Below, one piece after another: positions 24,463-35,767 of a stretch of 64,000 bases of DNA (position 1 is its first letter; each line of letters opens with the position of its first letter). This stretch comes from Liolophura sinensis (taxonomy: Eukaryota; Mollusca; Polyplacophora; Chitonida; Chitonidae), in contig NC_088295.1 in the NCBI RefSeq assembly GCF_032854445.1, positions 49,959,385-50,023,384 on the forward strand, read 5' to 3'. The notes under the pieces are model-generated. The model was not told the origin of the DNA. It ran no database searches and saw only the letters and a list, made by a program, of their open reading frames with translations. A program made the translations under genes and the position numbers.

Positions 24463-25104
24463 CTGCAAGATTTAAAAAAGAAAACAAAAAATAATAACAG
24501 CTGAAAAATCCAAAGTATTCCTGCCTATATATCTGTTAGAATTAGAGATACATACTGTAATTAAAGGTAAAGTCCATTTCATGACCATTTTACGTTTGAT
24601 TTTTGATTTTACTTGTTTTAAATATAGTTGCTGTACTCTTCGCAAAGAAAGCTTTCGCAAACTGTTCTTGTAACAAACTAGATATGTTCTTGTAACAAAC
24701 TAGATGTGATCTTGGTGGTATAATATTCTATACCATAACAACAAAACAACAATGAAATTAACAAATTTATTAATTTTTTTATCTGACAGTAGCAGATTTA
24801 AACCACAGACTATTGGCAAGTTATTAACTTTCTCAGGAGTGATAGTACAGCGACTTACACGGTAAACCGGTCGAACAACACTAAAGTCTCACCACCAGTT
24901 TATTGTCACAAATGCACCACAAACAGTGAGAACAGGGGCAATTTTGCCATACATTTTAACACTGTAAACACAATCAGTACTAGCATTAAAAAATGCTAGG
25001 TATGATCATAACACGCAATGCTGATTATGATATTAAATTTATTGTATTTACAAGTTAGCCACCCAGCAGGAGCCATTATACTGATACAGGTCAACTAGTC
25101 GTTG

Positions 25105-25200
25105 CACTATCCCGTTAATGCTGAACGCCTAGCAAGGAAGTTACAACTTCCTCTTTTTTTAAGGTCTTAGGTGTGACACAACCCAGGATTGACCCTGGAA
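25105..25200 (-). mobile_element. Fragment of the second SINE family, reverse orientation
   Basis: caaggaagttacaacttcct and acaacccaggattgaccctgg are the reverse complement of the head region of the 10541-10893 element. Confidence 0.6.
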
Positions 25201-25364
25201 ATATTATATTAATATTCTACAATTTCTAATAGAACATGCATAATGGACAAATATTCAGAAGATATTATACTTGCTGTGAGCAAGTGGCCGGTATTCCCTA
25301 GCAAGGATATATGGGTTTTAATCTTTTTATGCAAAGAAAACATAATTGCATAAGGTATACTTAC

Positions 25365-25422
25365 TCATGGATTTTCCCCAAATCCAGAACACCTGTAAAA
25401 CCAGTAATACTGTCATCGACAT
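25365..25422 (-). CDS. Signal-peptide exon of a candidate secreted protein
   Basis: A minus-strand exon of 72 nt (25365-25436) has a clear acceptor (ttttcttcacag) and a consensus donor (GTAAGTATA). From the first ATG at 25420-25422 it encodes MSMTVLLVLQVFWIWGKSM, a short hydrophobic signal-peptide-like start, and ends in phase 1. The two duplicated exons downstream (24098-24462 and 23210-23574) both begin in the compatible phase behind T-rich tracts and TGCAG. The protein family is unknown to me. Without transcript evidence the start and the join remain predictions. Confidence 0.45.
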
Positions 25423-25919
25423 GATTTCCCTGGAAGCTGTGAAGAAAAGAAAAACAAAGTAAGAAAACAGTATTATTTGAGGATAATACTGTAGTGGTTC
25501 AATTATCATATTTGTCTTATGTGCTTTCATTTCTTATGATGTCTTCTCATCAAGTATACAGGTACCTATGAGTGCGACACCATCCACTCACTTTAATCCT
25601 GTTCGATATTTAACGTGAAGAGTGAAGCTTGTTAAACGATAAACCAATCGGGAATCAGACGCAGCTATTTGGATCCGATTTCATAACATTTCCTGAAATT
25701 GGCTCGTAATCCAGTATGACTTGTACATGAGATTCGAGACTCTTATACGAAATGAAAGTTCTCCAATAACAGATTGTCAGTGAATCAGATGATGAATATT
25801 TATTATGATGAGGGAGAAAGCTGACGAAGGAGGAAGTGCAAGCAGTTGACACAAGTACCAAACAGTTGAGTGTCATATGGGACAGAGTCCCAATTAAACA
25901 CAATATATGGCACAGAAAG

Positions 25920-26260
25920 TCTCATGAGACTCTTGTCTCAAATTATGGTACCAAAGTTCAGCTGATATATTCTGGTATAAAGTCTCTGTGGTCCACTTTT
26001 GATATCTCAGATAATTTCTACTTGCAAGACACTGGACCTCGATTCTCAGGTTTCCTGAGACTGTAGAGTCCCAGAACTTTAGGACTGGGAAAAGTCTCCT
26101 GAGACTCTTGAATCAATTTATGGTACCACAGTTCAGTTGATCTATTCTGGTATATAGTCTCTGTGGTCCACTTTTGATATCTCAGATAAGTTCCAGTTGC
26201 TTTAGACTGGAGCTGGATTCTGAGGTTTGGTACGGCTTGAGGTTCCCAGAATTTTGGCAC
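25920..26260 (+). repeat. Tandem duplication of about 175 bp
   Basis: Bases 25926-26025 and 26101-26200 share gagactcttg, then ttcagctgatatattctggt/ttcagttgatctattctggt, and gtctctgtggtccacttttg with atctcagata. A weaker echo of the end (ttcccagaattttggcactgg) follows at about 26242. Confidence 0.85.
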
Positions 26261-26699
26261 TGGAAAAATTCCCAGATTTTTGATACTGTAATCCCGGCTT
26301 CCTTGGACTGGAACCCATCAAGTGTCAAATATCTCTGAGTTATTAAACTGGATCACAAATACCTATTCCAGACACTGGGACTGTTTCCCAATTCACCCTA
26401 CAAGAATTTTCCCACTTTTAATAAAATATCTACTTACTGAGAATGTTTACCAGCAATTTGATGTCAACTCCTGGCAGATTCCGTGGTCATCCACAGATGC
26501 TAAAAAATCAGCCTATTTATAGATTTCCACATGGTGTGGGCGGAGCGATGACCCAAATTAGGAAACTGAGGACAATAAATGTCATTTTACTGAGTGAAAC
26601 AAGAAAAAACATAGAAGGTAAAGGTTTTCCAGCTAAGACAATAACATAGGATTTCGTAATTTCTACACTATTATCACTAAATTGCTGAAAAATACTTAT

Positions 26700-29030
26700 A
26701 ATTATCCCAACTATGTTCCCAACGCCGATACAACAACATCACTCGTCCATGAAACAGATAAACGTAAGTTTAAAACTTCCTACGAGAATAAATAAACGCT
26801 ATACTGGCAAATGTTGACTTCATAAATTAACTAGTATGGCCTCAGATAACGATCTTAACAAAACTTCCATGAAAATTCATTAAAACATGAATATATGAAA
26901 CTTCCTGACGTTAAATTTATTTCTTAAATCCTGCTTTCTTAAATCCCGCTACAATACAAAGTGAAACAACTATCTGCTAGATGGAACTTTAATGTGCCCA
27001 GTTTCATCCAGCTATATATTTGACAGTCATCACAGTTTATGGAATACATTTGAGCTTGTAAGATACAAATGCCAATGCATACTCCTCACAGTGAGGGAAA
27101 TGATGTATACAATAACTCTCACTACTTCACAACTTTGACGTTTTAACATACATGGGCTAATTTTTAAGGATCACTCTCACCAGTAATGACTGGTATAATC
27201 AACTGAACATTTATCACTAAAAGATTTCTGTACAAAAAACATGCTTATTGGTGGTCATGTCAGTCCTGAAAAGCTAGACCAGAAACTTGGTTATCTCCCG
27301 TGTATATGCTGTGAGAAGTATGCATTCAAACATGGCGATTGGAGTTCAAATTCATCTAGTTCATCTCAATGGACTAAAATTTATCCAGTCTCCAACGGAC
27401 CACGCAGATGCTTGTGTGGATGGACACCTTCCTGGAATTGCTGACAAACAACTGTTATTACTAACAGACATTATTTGGCGGACATCAGTAGTGTATTGAG
27501 GCCAGCACAGGAAGTACAGAGGTGTTCAAGGTAGGTTTAAGGAACAAGACAGGACTGTGATAGTACAGGTATCGGCAGAACTATGTATTCATTTATTTTT
27601 ATTTGATTGCTGTATTGAACTATACTCAAGAATAATTCATGTGCAGTAAGCCTAGCTGGTTTTCGGTCCTGTTAATTTATAGCTGTGTTTTACAGTCATT
27701 TGTTTGAAATGAAATCCACACCTGAAATGCTCTTCAATTACAGGCAAGACATGGTAACACTAGCGCTGGACACTTAAAACATATTTTCGTATTCCATGGG
27801 TTACTTCCCTTTTCAAGCATTTACCTCCCTTGACAGTAGATATCAGTTCTTTATATCAGTATTTAAGGGATTATGGAAATATTGCAGTTTACTTTAGTCA
27901 CTTTCTCAATGCACAGAAGAAAAAACAGTTAACCTTATGAGAAATGTTACAAGTGGATTAGTGATGCAGCAGCATTGCATAGTTGAACACTGGAGTAATC
28001 TATGTTAAACAGATACCTATCGCCAAGGGAGGATAATCCATGAAAAGGGAAGTAATCGATGCACATGCATTACGAAAATACAGAATAGATTACATATACT
28101 ATCACAGCCCTGTCTTGTTCCATAAGCTTACCTTCACTTGCTGGCTTCAGTATTCAGCTGCAGAGCACCAAATAACTTGTCTGTCCTTAGTCACAGTCGT
28201 TTTAGCTATCAATTCCAGGTAGGTGTTCCCATGTCATTACTAGGAAACCCACACAAGCATGAAATTAAAGTGGAAAGTGGAAAATTCCAACTCCAACCGC
28301 CATGTTTGAATGCATACTCCTGACAGTGTGGGGAGTCATGTATGCAATTACCACTGCCACTATTGGGACACAGACCCCCATTACAATTTCCGTTTTTCAG
28401 GAGGGACGAACGTAATTCTGTGTATTTTAGGGTGTAAAATCTTTTTTTGCTGCCAGTCTGCCATTTTTGGTGTACAGATGTATGCTTGTTATCAAAATGA
28501 TGGAAATTGTCTAAGCTTTGGGCAGGTATGAGTTTTAATGATGACAGATTGAAATTCTGGGTGAGAGAACACAAGGAGACAGGTGGTGATGAGGCTGTGA
28601 GTGACTAGGCACCCCTCCCAGCTGCCAGAGGTCCAGATTTTGACGGTCAACCTATGTCAAGATTATTATGGCTTCTTTCTCACAGGCTGTGTATCTCACA
28701 GGGATACACCAAAGCTTATTGGCCACGGGATGTTTTGGACTAAGCTACAGCGCTAAACGTCGTACATGGAAAATTAATGGGGGTCTATGGCTATTATCTA
28801 TTAGGCAAGTTAGACCTTTGGACATTCTGTCTTATTGTTTAGCATCAGTCTCACCAGTAATGACCTAGAGGGAAACATAATTAACACTGATCATTAAAAA
28901 CATTTGCCAAATAAATTAAACAAAATTGAAGAAAATATTAAACAAGTACAAAGTATGTTAGAAGTGTCAGTAGTTATCTCCCTTGTATGGGCTAGCCCTA
29001 AGAAAAATACAGTACATAGTAGCATCTAGT
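26700..29030. repeat. Region of dispersed repeat fragments, no gene
   Basis: Related segments recur in both orientations. ctcaccagtaatgac occurs at about 27176 and 28850, followed in both places by ttatctccc. gtatgcattcaaacatggcg at 27318 recurs inverted at about 28295-28320. aatgcatactcct with a (c/g)acagtg core occurs near 27074 and 28312. These look like pieces of one moderately old interspersed repeat. A degraded reverse main-family SINE tail (tttgattgctgtattgaact) lies at about 27600. Confidence 0.55.
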
Positions 29031-29036
29031 GGACGT

Positions 29037-29661
29037 AAAGCCCCGTCCAGACTATCCAACATCCTTCAACTTTTGCTAACTCAACAAGATTCAACTTGAA
29101 CTTGATTCAACAAGTTGAGAGGGTTGAGTTGAGATGGTTGAGTTGTGTGGACGGAATCTTCAACGTTTAACAACACTTAACACTATCCAGCTTTGTTGAC
29201 TCAAGTTCAAGTTGACCCTTGTTGAGTCAAGTTGAGTGAAAGTAGCCAATTAGCGGGTGTGCATAAATAACATGACGGTCTTAAGGCATGTGACCTGGGC
29301 AAAATGAAGGCACCAAAGGCGAAACAGAGAAACTGGTCTCACGATGAGACAGTTTCGTTAATACAGGAGTATGAAAAATACCCTTGCATGTACACCACTC
29401 TCTCTAAAGATTACAAAGACAGGGACAACATAAAATCATTGTCTTGTGCATTGGAGAGAAAGATGGAAATCTCACTCCAATTTATCGAAAGTTTGGTAAA
29501 AAAAAAAAAAAAAACCAGCTCAACACACGATGACAGAGTTGGACAATGTTGACCTATCTGATTTGTTGTGTGGACGGGACACTCAACTTACCTCAACAGC
29601 ATTCAACTTGCTGCTGAGTCAACAAAAGTTGAACCATGTTGGATAGTCTGGACGGAGCTTT
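29037..29661 (+). mobile_element. Non-autonomous DNA transposon with 26-bp terminal inverted repeats and a MADF-domain relic
   Basis: The left end aaagccccgtccagactatc and the reversed right end aaagctccgtccagactatc match at 25 of 26 positions (29037-29062 against 29636-29661). The interior carries repeated ttgagttga/tcaactcaa-type subterminal motifs and a plus-strand frame at 29304-29552. That frame starts MKAPKAKQRNWSHDETVSLI and reads EYEKYPCMY and SKDYKDRDN, the first half of a MADF (Myb/SANT-like) DNA-binding domain. It breaks at a poly-A run (29500-29514). PIF/Harbinger and related elements carry such a Myb/MADF partner gene, so this is probably a deletion derivative. No clear target-site duplication was found. 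Confidence 0.75.
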
Positions 29662-30027
29662 GGCCTCGTGTTACCCTGCCTCGTTTTCAACTCAGATGAA
29701 TTTGACAATAACCGTTCTACCAACTTGAACAAATTATAGCTTTTTTTATTTTTTATAACGAATATTAATTATTTATGTAGTTTATCGTATGGTAACGTCA
29801 ATGGCTTACTGACTTTATACCAACGCCTGTGGATTCAAATTATCCTACATGACGTCATTTATTAGATTGTATACGTATAGGTCAAGCAGACAGATCAATC
29901 CAAGTTCATCCTAGAGAATGCCACTGTCTGAAGACAGCACTATGACCTTTATATCTATTTAAATGTGTAGATTTTCAATTTTAGCTCTTATATAAGCACA
30001 GCTTATGAGTACTTGATCAAACATTAC

Positions 30028-30090
30028 CTGGTAAAATCCTGGTCCAGACGTCCACTCATCCGACAGCTCTAACGAAACGGAAATGTGCAT
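30028..30090 (-). other. Possible minus-strand coding exon
   Basis: From an ATG at 30088-30090 the minus strand encodes MHISVSLELSDEWTSGPGFY plus Gln and meets a good donor (CAG then GTAATG) in phase 0. The frame stays open further upstream to about 30170. No matching downstream exon is evident. The composition is protein-like but the family is unknown; this may be chance. Confidence 0.2.
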
Positions 30091-30239
30091 AGCGCCGTCC
30101 TTCGGAGTATAAGGGGAGACAACTCGCTCGCTAGAGCTTTTACACGAGAATTTAATGTAAAAACACTCATTCCTCTCAACACGTCATATTTCTGCTGTTC
30201 TGATTAAGGAAATAGTCAAAATATAATCTTCAACCTGTA

Positions 30240-30345
30240 AGCTTCTCCGGCCGTACGTGGGAAGGTCTGGCAACAACATGCGGATGGTCGTGGGTTTCCC
30301 CCGGGCTGTGCTCGGTTTCCACCCAACATATATGCCCCCGGATAT
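30240..30345 (+). mobile_element. Internal fragment of the main-family SINE
   Basis: cttctccggccgtacgtggg, gtctggcaacaacatgcgga and ctcggtttccacccaacata match the body of the 18964-19239 element. Head and tail are missing. Confidence 0.8.
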
Positions 30346-32420
30346 TCATTGTAACATGTCTCCAACGATTCATGAGCAAAAGCACAAGGTTGGGTGAATC
30401 AGCGCATAGCCCGGAGAAAAACACCAGCTATACACCTGCATGGCATACCGTTGCTGAAAACACCTATCAAGAGGTTGCGCATAATCTACATGGATTATCA
30501 GCACTTTAGGTCACTGAGCCAGCGAGAGCCCGGCCTGCGTTTAATGAGATTTCGCATCACTCTGTCAGAGTATTCTACCTTGTGCGTATAATTCTCATTT
30601 GTAAACAGAACTCTATTTACACAAAAGTATTGGGGAAGAAGTGAATAAATTTTATTACATAATGGTTACAAAATGGGTAGTCTCTGTAACAGAATTGTTA
30701 CATTATGGGTATTACTTGCTGCTGATATATAATATAATGACGTTATATACCATGGGGTTGTATCATATAAACCACTACAACAAAGAGAGTAAAACCTGAG
30801 TCTGATACAGTTGGCAAATAGTCACACGTATTGCCGGTGAAATCGGGCCTCGTGTCGATTTACCTCAGCCATGGTTTTATTCCAACTGCCCATGTATATG
30901 CTTAAGGAGTAGCAACGTACACGTCCTCTATAACACCATGTCTTCAGCGGAATTATGTTAAAAAAGCGGTGACGTTATCGTTGAAATTTATTACACATCA
31001 CTGGTCTAGAATATTACAAGCTTCTAAAACACACGTTTTAGAAGCTTGTAATAGCTTATCGGGTGTAAAACTAAGCGATTATACATAGTATTTAGTGTAG
31101 TTCACGTTGCTTTACTCACCGGCCAATATATAGTATAATGGCAGTGCACCATTGATATGGTGTATGTATACCTATCGCTTGATCTCCCCCTTCATATTTT
31201 ACTGTTACATCTTATCTGTTATTATGATCTGTATAATTATTTATCTATAATATATACACAATAAACGTATTAAATGATTGGCTCATTGTTACCAATAAGT
31301 ATTTTTCTACAATTTATTTCATATAATTATGAAAAATACCCATGCATCTTACCACAGTCATGTAAGTGAGAAATTCTTCAGAAGGCAGTTAAACATCCAT
31401 CAGAACAATAAATTAATAAATAAATAAATAAATATATTTTATAAAGTGTTACGTGTCTAAATTACCACGTATGGTCCAAGTTTCTTTCGGTTCGTGTGCT
31501 TTCTCCTTAGAAAATGGCTTTAAAGAGATGTTCATTTTCAAGAATAGTACGTCATTGTATGAGTGTGATATGTATGAGGAATATTTGAACTATGCTTGAA
31601 ATGTATCATAAAAACTTTAAGTAGCCAGTGGTTGTGGAAAACTCATTAAAGACAGATGTATACCCGTATTCATTTCCTTTTTAAAAAATCGTGGATAGTT
31701 TTTACATTGTATATGTGCAGCGCTTATGTGATGATCAGAATTTTCCACACGTGTTTCCAAGACAACATCCAGCCTCTTTCTGATGTTAGACCTCTCATGC
31801 GAGTTGTTTGAGCTCCACATCGCAACATCGTTAACATAAAAGCCATACACAAACGTTTGTCACTGGGCTTAAGGAAATACTCGTTGGTAAAAATCCCGGA
31901 TTGGAAAAGAATGCGGAAAGGTTTGGAGGAACAAAGGATAGGATGTTAACCAATGGATTAGGCTAGAAATGTGAGGAGAGTTCGGAGATTTCTGTCTAAC
32001 ATCCACCGTGTGTACATACAAGCTATTTCCAAAACAAAACGAGATTTTCCCAAACAAACAGTTCGGATTATCGAGTATGTCTTACATTCAAACAGACTGA
32101 CACATGTAATCCAGCGTCTTCAGATTGGCGTATAGGGCCTTGTGCGGTACACCTGGTTAACACTGTGTCAAGCATCTGAACTGGAGCTCTGTGAACTTAA
32201 AACGAATCAGTATTGTTGAAGATTAAATATATGGTTAGGGCTTGAGCTGGTACAACTGTACATTTTTCACTTTGCTCTTAGAAGCTCACCAATATTATAA
32301 TTATCATCATTATAATTTTTTAGATAGCGGTGCAATCTTTTAGTTGTGTAATTATTTTATAGGTGTTTAAAAGAATTTTTCCTAGATATGCTGGAGGTCA
32401 GGCGGGTACATATATTAATG
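30346..32420. other. Intergenic AT-rich DNA with one strong hairpin
   Basis: No gene is recognised. A perfect 19-bp inverted repeat with a 4-nt loop lies at 31012-31053 (tattacaagcttctaaaac / acac / complement). A SINE-tail-like remnant ending in (aaat)n lies at about 31360-31435. Confidence 0.55.
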
Positions 32421-32425
32421 TATAT

Positions 32426-32616
32426 CTATTTGATTGGTGTTTACTCAAGAATAATAATGTGAAAGCTAAGCTAGGGACATGGCTAGCCGATCTCAGAGCT
32501 AGGCCAGAAAGGAAGCCAGCATGAGCTGGACTTAAACTCACTCCGACCGAATGGGTCATTGCGCCGCGCCTGGGTCACTGCGCCGCGCTGGCACGCTATC
32601 TCGGACATGGAGGCCC
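32426..32616 (-). mobile_element. Main-family SINE, reverse orientation
   Basis: Reversed tail (tatttgattggtgtttactc), then gccagaaaggaagccagcat, gagctggacttaaactcact, and a head containing gcgccgcgctggcacgctat. The segment tgggtcactgcgccgcgc is partly duplicated within the head. Confidence 0.85.
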
Positions 32617-32619
32617 CAG

Positions 32620-35078
32620 CTGTATATACAGAACAAACCGCCGCCATATAGATACCAGCCAAAATGTCCTTACCTGCAGCAGAAGCAACAAGAGCCGAAT
32701 TCAAGCACGCGACCTCACTGGTCAGAGGTCTGATACGCCCATTAATACGTGTATGGATATTTAGTTATGTCGTCAGAGAAAAAGAGAGTTTTTCTCTTGT
32801 TGTCCGCCTAGGATTATATATAGGTTAAAGATGATGTCCTACTAACAGCTGACCATGCATCAGCTCATATTTTGCACTTTTTACAAAATACTTTAGTTTA
32901 TCAAAGACTTCTCGTTTTTGGAGACAACCGAAGTGAAATAAACGCTTTGCTATATTATTGAATCCCACCATGCTGAAAGATACGGCGTAAAACGACCAAT
33001 CAAATAAACGAATGATGTAAATAAGAGCACATCTGACTCCAGGGTGAATACTTACGCGGGGGTATCTCATCTATGTCTGTTCTCAGCCAAAGCCATTTAC
33101 AGTTTTATTAAGGCTTTTCAAAATCGCACAGAACAACGTATTCTAGTATATTTTAATGCCCCAGTAATCTGGTCCCAATTATCGGTTTTAAATGGGAACA
33201 CTGGACAAGCGCTATGTTAACAGATTGCCATTTCCATTACTCTTTATTGTGAAGTTTGTGACGGTTATCCAAACAAAGCACAACAGAAAATCACGTGGAA
33301 TCGACCATAAAATTTATTATCATACTACCATAACGGTATAACTTTATAACCATTATAAAGATGCTTGTGTTCCGAAGTAGGAAAACAGAAAAGATAATAC
33401 AAACAAGTCGAATGAATTATGCCAATAACTTAATACAAAAACAGACAGCCATCGCCAAACACAACCAACATACGATATACTAATCCTTGTGACACATATT
33501 TACAGCTATATAATTATGGAAGAATATTGAGAAAGTATGTACAGGAATGACGCGGAAGAAAATCACCTCGAATGTCAAATACAAGACACTGTGAACCTCG
33601 GTAACCCTCATATGCCGAATTTACAGAGCGTTTGATTGAAAATTGAAAAATTGTCCATCAGTCTAAAACCTGATGGCATGGAGAGTGTACAGTGAGGGTA
33701 AGAGAGAACACTAGAAAATTAATCTGTTAAATGTGGGAGTGATGTTAGAATGTATTTCTGTTATAATAACACAATACTGTCATATTCAACATAATATCCT
33801 GTTAGTCTAAAGTTGAATTAATAAGAGTATGTGTGTTATATTTAACAGAATAATCAGCTACATTAACAGAATACATTCTTGCATCGCTTAGATAACACAT
33901 AGCTTTCTGTTAAATTTAACAGATGATTTTTTTAAGTGTATATGCTAGGTGGTTGTTGGAGAGTTTACTTTGATCCATATATCACCACATCTGACTAGAG
34001 TACCACTGTGCGTTTGAACAATTTGGTTCGGGAGACATATGATGCATTACAATACTTTCAAAACGAACCATTTCTTGTAATAGATTTTTGTAACTGTGCA
34101 TGTATCAAACCTCCTATTCATGTCAGAACTCAAATTGTGTATCACGGTTCTTCCAGTTTAACCTGTAGGTAGTGTAGTATTAAAAACAAAATGTCAGCTT
34201 ATTGTCTGCATAAACATCCGTTATATGGATAATCTTTATCCTACGAAGAACAACTTTTAAGTTTATTTGCCAGAAATAAACTTAAATATTTCCATATTAT
34301 ATCCACAAGGCCGAAAAGATGCAACTCTGTACGCCATATTTTTACATGATTACTACTTTATGCTGAGCTACAATAATTAATGCCCGTTAACATTAATACA
34401 ATCTGTAGTCAGCTGGTTTAAGAGACTCATGTGTGCATGTGCATCTTTTCCTCTTGTCATTTTCAGTAATTCTGCTACACGATGCTCTAGGGTAAAACAC
34501 ATCACACCTTTACGTACATATATAGCCTATATCTTCGGTCACATGTTCAAACCGGCCATATATAATGTACATGTTTCTAAATCGATGTTGTGTGGCCATG
34601 TGATCTCAAGTCTGTCTCGTACACTTGAGACGGTCACTCTGATTGGTCACAGCACTACAGCCTAATTAGCTGTGATACGTGTTACATGTATAGTCTCTGG
34701 TATAACGAGAATGCATGGTCTGTATGTAAACACACTCACCTGCGAAAGCAAATAAACCAATCACATTAAGCGATTCACAAAGTGGACAAAGACATACAAC
34801 CGGCAAAAAGTTCACAGCTCAGGTCAGAGAGTACGCCTCCCTTAAAGGCGGATGCTGTCGCGTAGGGCCTAACTGAGCTCCCCCATCCTGCAATGTTATA
34901 AGCTTGCTTAGTCACTTAATTACGTCATCTGTATTGCGGTATTAAAAAAAAGAATTCAAAGGATTCGCTACCATACTATCCACCTCACACCAAGTAGGCC
35001 TACAAGGCCAGCCACATCAGGTTCTAAACGAAACTAGTTAACAATTCCATCTTTTTTTTTTGTTAGCTTATTCTAAGT
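32620..35078. other. Non-coding DNA downstream of the esterase gene
   Basis: No gene is recognised. A short SINE-tail remnant (gatacggcgtaaaacgacca) lies near 32980. A stretch rich in ctgttaaatttaacag-like palindromes lies at about 33730-33930. Confidence 0.5.
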
Positions 35079-35757
35079 TTAATAATAATCCGTCCGTTTT
35101 CGTTTTTTGGCGCATAGCATACATGAAACGATCAAGGCAATGAGTCCGAAGGCTCCTGTAGCAGCGGCCAAGGCTATAATGGTAGTTTCTGCCGTGTCGG
35201 CATCCATGCCCAGTCTGTCAAGAAATCGAGTCTGCTGGCCAAAGGTTCCGTTGCAGGGCAGTGCGGATAAATCCGGATTATTCGTCGAAGCCTGTGGATT
35301 AGAAATAGGGGCCTGCTTTCCAGGGTCAGAGGTCGTGCTTGTTTGCGGATAACCATCTGTAGCCGAGGCATCAGTCTGATTGGCGGACATCACAAGGGTC
35401 GTTGCTACTGCTGCTGTTGTTGTTGTTGAAGTTGACAATGTCCCGGTCGACATGGTACCAGTTGATTTAAGCATGGTGGTCATTTTGCTCAACGCTGTGG
35501 ATGCAGAGCTGGAATTTGAGGTGGCAGTTGTCGTGAGTGAGGCCTGCTTTGGGGCCGGACACGAGGGAGGCAGATCGTCGTCCCCTTGAGAAACCTTAGA
35601 CAAACAAGTAGTCCAGAACAAAACTTTCTCCTCAAACAGATTTTCTCCAAGAGACTTGTCCTTGGACATTCCTAAGGAGAGCACCAGAAATCGCTCCGAC
35701 CCTTCTTCAAATTGAGGCCACGGAACTGGCAGGTTCTCTTGAGGAGAATTGGGATTT
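35079..35757 (-). CDS. Esterase gene, alternative last exon C: transmembrane-anchored C-terminus
   Basis: The acceptor tcttcattgtcttccag precedes base 35757, and the first base completes the Gly codon left open by the catalytic exon (46896-48436; phase GG|A). The 225 encoded residues begin NPNSPQENLPVPWPQFEEG, the standard C-terminal piece of carboxylesterase/cholinesterase folds, then LFWTTCLSKV and a second Cys 15 residues later (SCPAP). A Ser/Thr-rich stalk of about 100 residues follows, then LPCNGTFGQQTRFLDRLGMD, a hydrophobic helix (TIIALAAATGAFGLIALIVS) and a short cytoplasmic end, KKRKRTDYY. The product with the catalytic exon would be a 739-residue type I membrane ectoenzyme. It is homologous to exon B (39749-40517), so the two are best read as alternative ends of one gene. 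Confidence 0.75.
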
Positions 35758-35767
35758 CTGGAAGACA

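Larger units (their letters stand above)
23170..24840. repeat. Direct tandem duplication, two units of about 0.8-0.9 kb
   Basis: Unit A (about 23170-24065) and unit B (about 24066-24840) align end to end. Shared landmarks include ggaaccatacaggag/agaaccatacaggag (23187 and 24075), cacctttgtggtc, tagaattagagatacatact, and accataacaacaaaa. Unit A carries about 120 extra bp near 23760-23880. A central stretch of about 115 bp is almost identical between copies, while both flanks differ at roughly one base in seven to ten. Both units contain the 365-nt minus-strand exon described separately. Confidence 0.9.
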
